Notes under the pieces: generated by a model
Databases searched by the model: none
Seen by the model: only the letters and a program-made list of their open reading frames with translations
What the model was told of the DNA's origin: nothing
Program-made: the position numbers and the translations under genes
Shown here: one piece after another, positions 1-7,553 of the stretch
Layout of the letters: every line of letters begins with the position of its first letter
How positions within the stretch are numbered: the stretch's first letter is position 1
NCBI GenBank assembly: GCA_030612405.1
Contig: JAUWNY010000004.1
Location: 1-33,018, forward strand
Reading direction: 5' to 3'
Length of the DNA stretch: 33,018 bases
Origin: Candidatus Methanophagales archaeon
Lineage (GTDB): Archaea; Halobacteriota; Syntropharchaeia; Alkanophagales; Methanospirareceae

Positions 1-2
1 TT

Positions 3-344
3 GTGGAGAAACCGCCAAAACCTACTAATGCCTTTTTAGGCGAGGCGGTTTTGCTTGATAAGAACTTGAAAAAAGGGGAAGTAGTGGAAATAAGGTGTGG
101 AACTGCAAAAGTAAGTGGTGAGATAAAAGAGATAAGAGAAAAGATAGATTCGGAGACAGGAGCAGTTTTAGAGAGCAATCCAGAAGAGATAAATGAGCAT
201 GATGCGGCAACTATTGTCTTTGCGACCGAGCCGCTGGTGGTAGAGGAATTCGCGGAGATTCCAGAACTCGGACGGTTTGTTCTCGTAAAAGCTAACAAGA
301 ATATAGGGGCTGGAGTGGTCTTACAAACAAACTTTTCTTTTTAA
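3..344 (+). CDS. C-terminal domain of EF1A/CysN-type GTPase (5' partial)
   Basis: This is the tail of a translation-factor-superfamily GTPase and its beginning lies outside the window. The visible 113 residues look like beta-barrel domain III of EF1A or CysN: an initial KPPKPTNAF strand, HDAATIVF, and the closing PELGRFVLVKANKNIGAG strand, which resembles the GRFxL..xxxVGAG ending of CysN and of EF1A. The G domain is not visible, so elongation factor cannot be told from the sulfate adenylyltransferase large subunit. A phosphodiesterase-like gene follows on the same strand. The last residues (LQTNFSF) are coded by a repeat that recurs near 31.7 kb, so the natural C-terminus may have been replaced. 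Family fairly sure; exact function unsure. Confidence 0.6.
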   Translation: MEKPPKPTNAFLGEAVLLDKNLKKGEVVEIRCGTAKVSGEIKEIREKIDSETGAVLESNPEEINEHDAATIVFATEPLVVEEFAEIPELGRFVLVKANKNIGAGVVLQTNFSF

Positions 345-390
345 AAGAAACCTTTACTAAAGAAAGCATTTTCTTTCTAAAGAAAGAACC
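322..390. repeat. AAGAAA-rich intergenic repeat, copy 1
   Basis: The segment is rich in TTTCTTT/AAAGAAA and can fold on itself. Its reverse complement matches 31722-31767 at roughly 85-90 percent over about 45 bases by eye (shared cores TTTCTTTAGT, AAGGTTTCTTT and AAAGAAAAG). It begins inside the last codons of the preceding gene and supplies that gene's stop codon. It contains no gene. Confidence 0.6.
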
Positions 391-478
391 TATAATAAAT
401 AAAAATAAACCTAATCTTGGTGATGAATATGGGGACAAAGGTAATAGCGATATATAAGCTTGAAGGAGTGAAAAAATA

Positions 479-1300
479 ATGGATAAAAGGTTGGAAGCCA
501 TGACTGGAGAAAGAGATAAGGGAACATTTCTCGTATTAGGCATAGATGCGGCGACATGGGCTGTTGTGAACGCGAATTTAAGCAAGTTGAGTAATTTTGA
601 GCGGTTGATTAAGCTTGGCAAAAGCAAAGTAATTACGCTGACGGAGAAGCCTATATCCGCATCTATCTGGTGCGGTATGTTCTCAGGTAAGCTTTTCACG
701 GAGCACAAACATGAAAGTTATGTTGTTAATGGCGATATTGTAAAGCGAGCGGATATTAAAGTGGATTTTATATGGGATATTCTACATGCGAGAGGAAAGA
801 ATGTAAAAGCGTTGAACGTACCTTTTGTTGTGCCGCCTTATTCATTCAACGTAGATTTTAAGCCCATCGGTTTTGGATTGCCCACGAATGAAAAGGAATG
901 GGGAGAGGAGCTGGAACGAGTTACGGAGAAGACGAAAGAACTTTTAGTGGAGGAGAAGCCGGATTTGCTCATCGCTGTTTATACGTTTTTGGATAGGATT
1001 CAGCACTTCCACTGGGGTGAGGAATACGTTGTCGAGTGGTATGAGCGAATGGATGAGAAGATAGGAGAACTGATATTCGATACAGGTTTCTTAGATGGGA
1101 ACAACAAGTTGATTGTGATTTCTGATCATGGGTTCTGCTCTTTTGGGGAGGCGAAGGTGCAGACGCTGCCGGAATACACGAAAGAGGGGCAATTAAAGGG
1201 AGACCATCATGAAGATGCATTTCTGGTAACGGTGAACGTGGATTACGAGGTAGAGAGACCGCAGGATGTCTTTTTTGCGATTGAGGAAGAGATTCTATGA
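479..1300 (+). CDS. AlkP-superfamily type I phosphodiesterase-like protein
   Basis: A 273-residue hydrolase of the alkaline phosphatase superfamily (type I phosphodiesterase/nucleotide pyrophosphatase branch), expected to cleave phosphate esters with two metal ions. Visible sites: LVLGIDAATW with Asp23; a nucleophile loop PISASIWCGMFSG in which Ser60 sits where the family has Thr/Ser, ten residues before the Gly; LDRIQHFHW (Asp172, His176); ISDHGF (Asp216, His217); and GDHHED (His243/244). There is no signal peptide, so it is probably cytoplasmic. The start is supported by a GAAGGAG site about 10 bases upstream. It is short for the family but has the whole metal set. It ends before a palindromic repeat facing convergent genes. 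The substrate is unknown. Confidence 0.75.
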   Translation: MDKRLEAMTGERDKGTFLVLGIDAATWAVVNANLSKLSNFERLIKLGKSKVITLTEKPISASIWCGMFSGKLFTEHKHESYVVNGDIVKRADIKVDFIWDILHARGKNVKALNVPFVVPPYSFNVDFKPIGFGLPTNEKEWGEELERVTEKTKELLVEEKPDLLIAVYTFLDRIQHFHWGEEYVVEWYERMDEKIGELIFDTGFLDGNNKLIVISDHGFCSFGEAKVQTLPEYTKEGQLKGDHHEDAFLVTVNVDYEVERPQDVFFAIEEEIL

Positions 1301-1334
1301 AGGAAATACTTGTATTTGTTTAGCTCCTTTTTAT

Positions 1335-1473
1335 AACCACCAGATTACACAGATTTTCACGAGAAAAAGAATAGTAGTGACATAGTTTTAGTACGCATTT
1401 AACTACTTTATACCATATAAGTTAATCCCAAGTTCTTGTGTTAATCTTGTGAAATCTCGTGGTTTTTTTAGTT
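1335..1473. repeat. CCACGAGATTACACA-type inverted repeat A between convergent genes
   Basis: The left arm (1335-1363, starting AACCACCAGATTACACAGAT) pairs with the right arm (about 1433-1472, ending AATCTCGTGGTT), with some 70 bases between. The right arm ends in a T-run. The element fills the gap between the ends of two convergent genes, so it may act as a bidirectional terminator. The same arms recur at 31650-31811, and a half arm occurs at 32715-32730. Confidence 0.65.
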
Positions 1474-1508
1474 AGCTATACAAATACTTTTTTGCAAGAA
1501 TAGCATAG

Positions 1509-1952
1509 CTATTCAACAACCGCTATTACTTCGCATGGTGCATTCTTCTTCAAATCATCTACAATTTTAGCACGTTTTTCTACCAATATCGTATCTACAT
1601 TATATCTCTGTATCACTTCGACAACCGTTTCAACAAAGGGCCCTTTAACTCTTATTGTCTCAAAGGCTATGCCACGTTTTTCCGCTTCCTTTTCCAATCT
1701 GGCTAATCGCTTCGAGATGACCTCTTCCCTATCTGCGTTTATATCTACCTCTAATCGCTCTACAACCTTTTCACCAAGAAAACCCAGATCATGCGTTAAC
1801 CGGGCAACCTTTTCGGCAATATTCATATCTCGCACGCTTAATATGATCAGATCGGCTTTATTATTCGCCGCAAGATCCAGTGCCTGCATTGCCAGTTTTT
1901 TGTGGATTGAAGTAGCAGAAAAAGCTACTAATATTTTAGCTTTCGTCTCCAT
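1509..1952 (-). CDS. universal stress protein (UspA family)
   Basis: A 147-residue UspA-like protein. The N-terminal beta strand KILVAFSATSIHKKLAMQA, the second strand ADLIILSVRD, the helix region ending in EKEAEKRGIAFETIRVKG, and the closing VIQRYNVDTILVEKR strand give the family's Rossmann-like order at normal length. The C-terminal ATP-binding G-x2-G-x9-G-S pattern is absent (the end reads LKKNAPCEVIAVVE), so it belongs to the non-ATP-binding type or is degenerate. It lies about 20 bases downstream of the transporter gene on the same strand and is probably co-transcribed. USP-like domains are often found with transporters, so a regulatory role on that transporter is a reasonable inference. 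Confidence 0.8.
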   Translation of the reverse strand: METKAKILVAFSATSIHKKLAMQALDLAANNKADLIILSVRDMNIAEKVARLTHDLGFLGEKVVERLEVDINADREEVISKRLARLEKEAEKRGIAFETIRVKGPFVETVVEVIQRYNVDTILVEKRAKIVDDLKKNAPCEVIAVVE

Positions 1953-1975
1953 GATTTATCTATCTTTATATTAAA

Positions 1976-3364
1976 TTAAATTAAGTTGATACCAATTAAA
2001 GGCCAATATGTAAATACCATAATAATAAAAACTACCCATGCAGTTAAATTTAAAATGGATGCAGGCAGCAGGATTTGACGTATCGTATAATAGCCAGCCG
2101 AATATGCAATTGCATTTGGCGGCGTGCCCATAGGCAGGATAAATGCAAGTCCTGATGGTATGGCTATCAGAAACACCATAATTATAGGGTTTATGCCAAC
2201 TATATCACCTATACTGAATCCAATGGGTATGAGAATCGCAACACATGCCGAATTACTGATCGCCTCTGTAAGGAATATAGCGATAAGAGGTAATATCAGA
2301 ACTACAATGACCGATGTCAACGTGAGGTTATCCAAAACGGTCATAGCAGCCCATTCTGCCGCTCCTGTCGATGCCAGTGCAGATCCGATGGCGATTGCCC
2401 CGCCGTACATTAGGATTATTCCCCAGTTGACATTGGATTCCACATCTCGCCATTTCAGCACATTGAGCATGAAGAGCAAAACAGCAGAAAGAATCGCTAT
2501 TACTGCTAATCCTATTGTATTACCAATAAATATCCATGAACATACGGTCAGCAGCATAACACACCCCACCTTCTTTTCTGCCCTCGTTATCTTACCTACG
2601 GCTACTAGTTCAGATCTGAGTACTTCTTTTGCCGGTTTGATTGTGTGTATATCCATTTTCAAAAAAAGATTTAATATGACAAAAGCAATTGCAAGCATTA
2701 CAAATACTATTGGCATCGCAGCCACCATCCACTCAAAGAAAGTTATTTCAAGACCTGTGCTTTCTTTTAATAAGCCGATAGCAAGTGGGTTCCTTGCACC
2801 GCCAAGCAGCGTTCCCACACCGCCTATCACGGCACCCCACGCCAGTGATAGAAACAGAAGTGCACCGTAATTGCTGTTTAACTTTTCTAAATCTAAACTG
2901 TTCGCAATCGCGGCAACCACCGGGAACATCATGGCTGCAACGGCGTGTTCCGGCATTATAAACGATAAAGATGCGCACGTTAGCATTATGCCCGCCAACA
3001 ATTTACGGGGTGTGCTGTCAAATTTATTGAGCATAAGCAAAGCCATTCTTTTGCTTAACCCTGTCTCAATCATTGCAGCGGCAAGGATGAAAGCACCAAG
3101 GATAAAGAATACTGCTGAGTTTCCAAACAGAGCAAAAGCATCTTTACTCGGCATCACGCCTAGTAGAGGGAGAAGAGCGATTACAAACAGACCCGTCACA
3201 GAAAGTGGCAGCGCGTTTGTTATCCACAGTATAATAGCACATGCAAAGATCCCTATTGCATTTTTTGCTTCCGTAGACAGTCCTGCCGGTGCAGGCGATA
3301 CCACAAAAACTGCAAGTACGAGTAATGAAAAAGCTATGACGATATATTGTCCTTTTCTATTCAT
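1976..3364 (-). CDS. DASS/SLC13-family anion:Na+ symporter
   Basis: A 462-residue polytopic membrane protein of the divalent-anion:sodium symporter family, which imports dicarboxylates, sulfate or phosphate with Na+. There are about eleven hydrophobic segments. Family landmarks are ITNALPLSVTGLFVIALLP near the N-terminus, the first hairpin region FFILGAFILAAAMIETGLS, GGVGTLLGGARNPLA in the middle, SNSACVAILIPI (the SNT-like signature) and MGTPPNAIAYSAGYY near the end. An ATG at 3391 is also possible; I prefer the one at 3364 because a TATA-like AATTTATA lies about 35 bases upstream of it but only 8 bases upstream of the other. Specificity cannot be read from sequence. Confidence 0.82.
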   Translation of the reverse strand: MNRKGQYIVIAFSLLVLAVFVVSPAPAGLSTEAKNAIGIFACAIILWITNALPLSVTGLFVIALLPLLGVMPSKDAFALFGNSAVFFILGAFILAAAMIETGLSKRMALLMLNKFDSTPRKLLAGIMLTCASLSFIMPEHAVAAMMFPVVAAIANSLDLEKLNSNYGALLFLSLAWGAVIGGVGTLLGGARNPLAIGLLKESTGLEITFFEWMVAAMPIVFVMLAIAFVILNLFLKMDIHTIKPAKEVLRSELVAVGKITRAEKKVGCVMLLTVCSWIFIGNTIGLAVIAILSAVLLFMLNVLKWRDVESNVNWGIILMYGGAIAIGSALASTGAAEWAAMTVLDNLTLTSVIVVLILPLIAIFLTEAISNSACVAILIPIGFSIGDIVGINPIIMVFLIAIPSGLAFILPMGTPPNAIAYSAGYYTIRQILLPASILNLTAWVVFIIMVFTYWPLIGINLI

Positions 3365-3410
3365 GTTATTTTTGTATATAAAGTATAACATCTACCTATA
3401 AATTTAATTT

Positions 3411-3460
3411 GGGACGCAGATTTACACGGATTTGATTTTTTCTGCGTTAATCTGTGTCCA
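3411..3460. repeat. palindromic intergenic element B (GACGCAGATTTACAC type)
   Basis: The left arm GGACGCAGATTTACACGGAT pairs with the right arm TGCGTTAATCTGTGTCC to form an imperfect hairpin with a short T-rich loop. The arms are related in wording (AGATTTACACGGATT) to the CCACGAGATTACACA elements elsewhere in the window. The element lies upstream of the transporter gene in the gap before 3600. Confidence 0.6.
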
Positions 3461-3552
3461 TAAAATACTTTTTGTATGATAATCTTTTCTTTTGGTTTTG
3501 TGGGCCCTAAGTAAATACTTAACCGAACACACAGGTCTAAGCATCTTAAAAT

Positions 3553-3567
3553 GTATATTTATATATA
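3553..3567 (+). promoter_or_regulatory. probable TATA promoter for the truncated antitoxin gene
   Basis: The AT stretch GTATATTTATATATAC lies 35-45 bases before the ATG at 3600. It is followed by a strong AGGAGG site at 3586-3591 with normal spacing. Together these look like an archaeal promoter and ribosome site left in place ahead of a broken gene. Confidence 0.45.
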
Positions 3568-3599
3568 CTATACTATGTTAAGATTAGGAGGAGTATGAT

Positions 3600-3686
3600 A
3601 TGTCCATAACTGTGTCAAAAGAAGAAGTAATAGGATTTGAGAAGCTAAAGGCAATCTCGCAAATCGCTCCAATTGAAAAAGAATAA
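3600..3686 (+). pseudogene. truncated small antitoxin-like gene
   Basis: A 28-residue frame beginning MSITVSKEEVIGFEKLKAI and ending in IEKE. It has a strong AGGAGG ribosome site and a TATA box, so it once headed a real gene. The start resembles small archaeal antitoxin-like proteins that continue with a long acidic helix; that family assignment is from memory and weak. The stop falls exactly where a third repeat arm (AATCAGCGTAAATCTGTGTC, 3687-3706) begins, suggesting the gene was cut off by repeat insertion or recombination there. Confidence 0.4.
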
Positions 3687-3707
3687 ATCAGCGTAAATCT
3701 GTGTCTT
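3685..3707. repeat. single repeat arm related to element B
   Basis: AATCAGCGTAAATCTGTGTC is the complement of the left arm of element B (GACGCAGATTTACAC). It stands alone, directly at the end of the truncated antitoxin frame and just before the flippase-start stub. Confidence 0.5.
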
Positions 3708-3725
3708 GAAAGATAAGTTAAAACC

Positions 3726-3818
3726 ATGTCCGAAATCGTTAATCAAAACCTGCGAAAAATAGCAAAAGCTTTTATGATTAAAAATAAATCAGTGAAATGG
3801 AAAGATGAGTGGATGTAG
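3726..3818 (+). pseudogene. flippase 5' stub (duplicate of the Wzx start)
   Basis: A 30-residue frame starting MSEIVNQNLRKIAKAF, which matches the start of the intact flippase at 4263 (MSKNVNQSLKKIAKGT) almost residue for residue. The bases around the ATG (ACCATGTCC) are also shared. After about 16 residues similarity stops, and the frame closes after KWKDEWM. It is best read as the leftover first codons of a second flippase copy. Confidence 0.65.
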
Positions 3819-3820
3819 AA

Positions 3821-4240
3821 GGCAAGAGGCTAAAGGCGAGAGGCTAAAGACTTATGGGTAGTTTTAAAGAACTTAGAGTTTGGCAGAAGGGAAAAGACCT
3901 TGCTGTTTACATCTACCAAATAACAAACACCGGCAATTTTGCAAAGGATTATGGGTTAAGAGATCAAATCAGGCGTGCGGTAGTTTCTATTCCGAGTAAC
4001 ATTGCAGAAGGCGATGAGAGAGAAACAGATAAAGAGGCTGTTCGCTACTTTTACATTGCTAAAGGGTCATCTGCTGAAGTGTTGACACAAGCAACTATTG
4101 CCTTTGAAATAGGATATATCCCAAAAGAGACATTTTTTGAGATAGAGAAAGGATGTATAGAAATATCAAGTATGCTTTCAAAATTGATCTCGGCACGGTC
4201 GAAGACCTTTAGCCCTTAGCCTTTTGCCTTTAGCCCTTTC
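3821..4240. mobile_element. IVP cassette with imperfect terminal inverted repeats
   Basis: The left end, 3821-3851, is built of GGCAAGAGGCTAAAGGCGAG-type units. The right end, 4204-4240, is its inverted counterpart (TTTAGCCCTTAGCCTTTTGC type) and runs over the last codons of the enclosed gene. The arms sit tightly around one four-helix-bundle gene. Bacterial 23S rRNA intervening sequences that carry this gene family also have terminal inverted repeats forming a stem; this copy lies between protein genes, not in rRNA. Mobility is an inference: no transposase is present. Confidence 0.55.
3854..4219 (+). CDS. four-helix-bundle protein (23S rRNA intervening-sequence protein family)
   Basis: A 121-residue protein of the IVP/S23 four-helix-bundle family (TIGR02436 type). 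Hallmarks in order: FKELRVWQKGKDLAVYIYQ, GLRDQIRRAVVSIPSNIAEG, YFYIAKGSSAEVLTQ, and a last amphipathic helix ending near SKLISARSK. The length is typical. The molecular role of the family is not settled; relatives encoded in rRNA intervening sequences and the Avd protein of retroelements are basic helical bundles that bind nucleic acid. It starts only 3 bases after the left inverted repeat and its final codons lie in the right one, so gene and repeats behave as one unit. It may be unrelated to the glycan genes around it. Confidence 0.85.
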   Translation: MGSFKELRVWQKGKDLAVYIYQITNTGNFAKDYGLRDQIRRAVVSIPSNIAEGDERETDKEAVRYFYIAKGSSAEVLTQATIAFEIGYIPKETFFEIEKGCIEISSMLSKLISARSKTFSP

Positions 4241-4262
4241 CCTATAGATAAAAAGAGATACC

Positions 4263-5819
4263 ATGTCCAAAAACGTAAACCAATCGCTCAAAAAAATAGC
4301 AAAAGGCACTGGTATAATCTTCACCGGCACAATAATTGGCCTGCTCTTAGCTTTTGTCAGCCGAGTCATTATCGTCAGATACACCACCCAAACAGAATAC
4401 GGAATCTTCTCTCTGGCATTAGTTTTGATGAGCATCTTTGCTATGATTTCAACCTTAGGACTACAAAGTGGGGTTACCAGACAAATCGCTTATTTCAGAG
4501 GGAAAAAGGATAGTAAAAAAGTAAGTGGCATTGTCATATCATCCATTCAGATCGCTCTGGTTGCCAGCATTTTTTTCTCTATTTTTCTTTTTTTTGTTTC
4601 AGATATAATTTCAGTAAAAGCATTTCACAGCCCTGAATTATCCACGCCACTGAAAATATTCGCTATTGCAATTCCTTTTTCCGTTTTTATTGTTATTTTT
4701 ACGTCAATCTTCCGTGGATTTGACAGAGTGGAGCCCAACGTATATTTCCAAAACATTTTAAGAAACGTTCTTTTACTGCCGCTTTTGGGTATAGTTATCC
4801 TGTTTGGTTTATCTTTTCTTGGACTACTGTATGCATATTTAGCATCAATCGCACTCACTTGCATTGCCTTTGCAGTGTATGCCGCGAAAAAATTGCCCGT
4901 TTCTGTTAAAGGAGAGAAAAATACCAATGTCGGTTCGTTGAGAAAAGAGCTATTATTCTTCTCGCTTCCACTAATGGTTAACAGTATATTAGGAATGATT
5001 ATGCACTGGACCGATACTTTAATGCTCGGATATTTCAAGACGCCAGATGTAGTTGGATTATACAATGCTGCATTACCACTCGCAAATCTCATTCCAGTGG
5101 TTTTAACGTCAATGCTTTTCCTCTATGTTCCAATCGCATCGCAGTTATACTCGCAAAATTTGATGGGTGAATTGAGAAGAAACTATGCAATTCTTACAAA
5201 ATGGATGTTCGCATTAACACTTCCCCTTTTTCTCATAATATTTCTGTTTCCGGAAACCGTATTGAACATTCTATTTGGTGCTCGTTATATTCAAGTGGGT
5301 CTGGCACTTCAAATCATGGCTTTGGGTATGTTCATTCACACCTTTTTAGGACCCAATGGCGCCACTTTAATGATTGCCGGGAAAACGAGATTTTTGATGT
5401 GGACCGGTTTAATTGGTGCAATTATGAACATAGCGCTAAATATTTTTTTGATTCCGCTATTAGGGATTATCGGTGCGGCTATTGCTTCTGCATCCTCACT
5501 TGCCGTGATAAACTTACTTAATTCAACAAGGCTTTATCTGCTTTTCAGAATACATCCGTTCACGAAGAATTATATCAAGCCAATTTTAATATCGGTTTTG
5601 CTTGTTTTCGTTATTTTTACACTTGTAAGGAGTGTGGTTGATGGGATACCTTTCTGGTTGCTGCTGATGTTTCTTATAATATTCCTGGGGGCGTATGGTT
5701 TATCGATACTGCTGACAAAGAGTTTTGATAAAGAGGATATAATGATGCTGCTTACGATAGAAAAAAGGCTGGGAGTTGATCTTACGTCAATAAAAAATAT
5801 ATTGAAGAGGTTTATATAG
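4263..5819 (+). CDS. polysaccharide flippase (Wzx/MOP-type)
   Basis: A 518-residue polytopic protein of the MOP/Wzx flippase superfamily, which moves lipid-linked glycan units across the membrane. About fourteen hydrophobic segments are seen. Landmarks are the N-terminal amphipathic helix before GTIIGLLLAFVSRVIIVRY, TEYGIFSLAL, the repeated-domain start LPLMVNSILGMIMHWTDTL with GYF, and GLYNAALPLANL. The C-terminal third includes GPNGATLMIAGKTRF. It is full length. It is the only intact flippase here and the natural exporter for the glycan built by the surrounding glycosyltransferases. A 5' stub lies at 3726, and a matching 3' tail at 16593-16619. Confidence 0.85.
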   Translation: MSKNVNQSLKKIAKGTGIIFTGTIIGLLLAFVSRVIIVRYTTQTEYGIFSLALVLMSIFAMISTLGLQSGVTRQIAYFRGKKDSKKVSGIVISSIQIALVASIFFSIFLFFVSDIISVKAFHSPELSTPLKIFAIAIPFSVFIVIFTSIFRGFDRVEPNVYFQNILRNVLLLPLLGIVILFGLSFLGLLYAYLASIALTCIAFAVYAAKKLPVSVKGEKNTNVGSLRKELLFFSLPLMVNSILGMIMHWTDTLMLGYFKTPDVVGLYNAALPLANLIPVVLTSMLFLYVPIASQLYSQNLMGELRRNYAILTKWMFALTLPLFLIIFLFPETVLNILFGARYIQVGLALQIMALGMFIHTFLGPNGATLMIAGKTRFLMWTGLIGAIMNIALNIFLIPLLGIIGAAIASASSLAVINLLNSTRLYLLFRIHPFTKNYIKPILISVLLVFVIFTLVRSVVDGIPFWLLLMFLIIFLGAYGLSILLTKSFDKEDIMMLLTIEKRLGVDLTSIKNILKRFI

Positions 5820-5851
5820 GTGTATACACATCTTAGATGTAGATAGATGAA

Positions 5852-6097
5852 ATGCCCGAAAAAAATATTGTTGGAATAGCAAAGGTAAAGCAGCCACAGA
5901 ACAAGTCAGAGATTAGAAACCAACTATTCAATCTATTAGGTCTGATGAAAGAGAAGGGTAAAATCAAAATCCCTACAAAAGCAAATATAATGATCAAACC
6001 GAACATCTGTCTCGTCAGAGGTTATGAAACGGGCGCAACTGTTGACCCTTTTATCGTTAAATGCCTCGTGGATTGGCTATCCAAAACTGGTTATTAA
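5852..6097 (+). pseudogene. DUF362 N-terminal stub
   Basis: An 81-residue frame with the opening of DUF362 iron-sulfur-associated proteins: NIVGIAKVKQ, a helix, then ANIMIKPNICLV and GATVDPFIVKCLVDWLSKTGY. Full proteins are about 300 residues or more; this stops right after the second helix, losing the rest of the domain. Thirteen bases after the stop comes the ATG of the next gene, so the break was probably a recombination event that joined a new gene here. A duplicated piece of this gene's upstream region can be seen near 16565. Probably non-functional. Confidence 0.65.
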
Positions 6098-6110
6098 GAA
6101 AGATATAACT

Positions 6111-7529
6111 ATGGGAAATATTAAACGAAGCGTTGTGGATATAATAAAGAAGCATGCATTAATTCATAAGATGGCTCGATATGCATATAAAGATTACAAC
6201 GACATAAAGAATAGAAGAGAATTTTATTCGAGAATTAAGCAAATAAATCCCGATGAGTATCTTGATACCTCAAATAAACCGGATTTGAATGTCATCATAC
6301 TCACGGTTGATTGCTTACGAGATTCTCAGCTATCATATAATGGATATTTTAGAGAGACTACTCCATTTCTTGATTCGATAAGAGGGTCTAAGTTTACAGC
6401 AATCTCTTCAGCACCCTGGACATATCCCTCAGTAGCTTCGATTTTAACCGGGTTATATCCCCATACTCATGGTGGTATTCTTTCAGGAAAAGTGAAGGAG
6501 TTCTATCTGAAAAATTTCATGAAGATAAAAGGAAACTTATTAACTTTACCTGAGATACTATTTCTCTTAGGATATAGAACTTATTTTGGAACAGCGATAG
6601 ATGTAGCATTTTATCCTCTTAGAGGTAGGGTTGTCCCATCAAAACAAAAAGGTATAGGTGATTATAGCGCAGAGGAATTACTTGAAGATTTAAAGAAGTG
6701 GATTTCAAAAAGTGATAAACCTTTCTTCGCTTATGTCCAGCTTGGGGACCTCCATGAACCTCTAAATCCCCCCAATAGCTTTAGAAATTTCTTTGGAGAG
6801 GTAAAAAACCTCCATAATATTGATTTGTGGGACTTTAGAAGGAGAGAAGAACAGAGAGGAAAAAAGTTCCAGGAGTATAAAGAGAATAGAATACTGCTTT
6901 ATGATAATACCCTTAGATATGTTGATTATTCAATCGAGCAGTTCCATAGCTTCCTCGAAGATTCCGGACTTATTGATTCCACTGTTCTTATAATTACGGC
7001 AGATCATGGCGATGAGTTCTGGGAGCATGCCGAATTAGAGGCTAAGAACTTCTATGATCCAAGAGGTTTTTATGGGGAGGGGCATGGTCATAACGTGTTT
7101 AACGAGATTATTGAAGTCCCGCTTATATTATCCTGGCCTAAAATTCCAAACAAAAGATATGGTAAATTAGTTAGCACAATAGACATTATGCCAACTATTC
7201 TTGATTTGCTTGGAGTAAACCATAAGCTGAGTTTTGATGGGTTAAATCTTTTCGAGAGTAAGGAAAAAAGAGCTTTGCTTAATGAAGCAGCGGGCTTTGG
7301 ATACGAGAAAAAAGCATTGGTTATAGGGAGATTCAAGTTGATATACTCTAAGCATGATGATATAGCATGGGTTTTTGATCTTGAGAAAGATTCAGAAGAG
7401 CAAAATCCGATTAGAGATGAAGAATTAGTTAGTATGTTTGTTGATAAGTTAAATAGGATACTTGCAAAAAGGGGGAAACTAAAAATAAGAGAAATCATTA
7501 AATTAAAAGAGAGCGGTATAAACAAGTGA
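6111..7529 (+). CDS. sulfatase-fold AlkP-superfamily enzyme, Thr-type
   Basis: A 472-residue enzyme of the sulfatase/phosphotransferase branch of the alkaline phosphatase superfamily. Metal and active-site residues: VIILTVDCLRD (Asp67, Asp71), SAPWTYPSVASILTG (Thr104 where true sulfatases have the Cys/Ser that becomes formylglycine, and no Arg four places on), LGDLHEP (His215), ITADHGDEFWEH (Asp298, His299) and GEGHGHN. This makes it more likely a phosphatase, phosphodiesterase or phosphotransferase than a sulfatase. The start at 6111 is chosen because the longer frame to 6024 runs inside the DUF362 stub and its extra residues do not fit the family. There is no signal peptide and no clear ribosome site. 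It converges with its paralogue at 7554. Confidence 0.78.
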   Translation: MGNIKRSVVDIIKKHALIHKMARYAYKDYNDIKNRREFYSRIKQINPDEYLDTSNKPDLNVIILTVDCLRDSQLSYNGYFRETTPFLDSIRGSKFTAISSAPWTYPSVASILTGLYPHTHGGILSGKVKEFYLKNFMKIKGNLLTLPEILFLLGYRTYFGTAIDVAFYPLRGRVVPSKQKGIGDYSAEELLEDLKKWISKSDKPFFAYVQLGDLHEPLNPPNSFRNFFGEVKNLHNIDLWDFRRREEQRGKKFQEYKENRILLYDNTLRYVDYSIEQFHSFLEDSGLIDSTVLIITADHGDEFWEHAELEAKNFYDPRGFYGEGHGHNVFNEIIEVPLILSWPKIPNKRYGKLVSTIDIMPTILDLLGVNHKLSFDGLNLFESKEKRALLNEAAGFGYEKKALVIGRFKLIYSKHDDIAWVFDLEKDSEEQNPIRDEELVSMFVDKLNRILAKRGKLKIREIIKLKESGINK

Positions 7530-7553
7530 AAACTTGATATTATGGAACACTAG

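Noticed and set aside
422-478. Small frame MNMGTKVIAIYKLEGVKK before the gene at 479
   Set aside because: Only 18 residues, no ribosome site, and it overlaps the TATA-like and GGAG signals of the next gene.
2124-3401. Long plus-strand open frames at 2124-2870 and 2871-3401
   Set aside because: They are antisense to the clear DASS transporter and rich in Ile, Thr and Pro without any motif.
6024-6110. Longer start for the sulfatase-like gene
   Set aside because: The extra 29 residues are the DUF362 coding sequence read in another frame; they have no likeness to the enzyme family.
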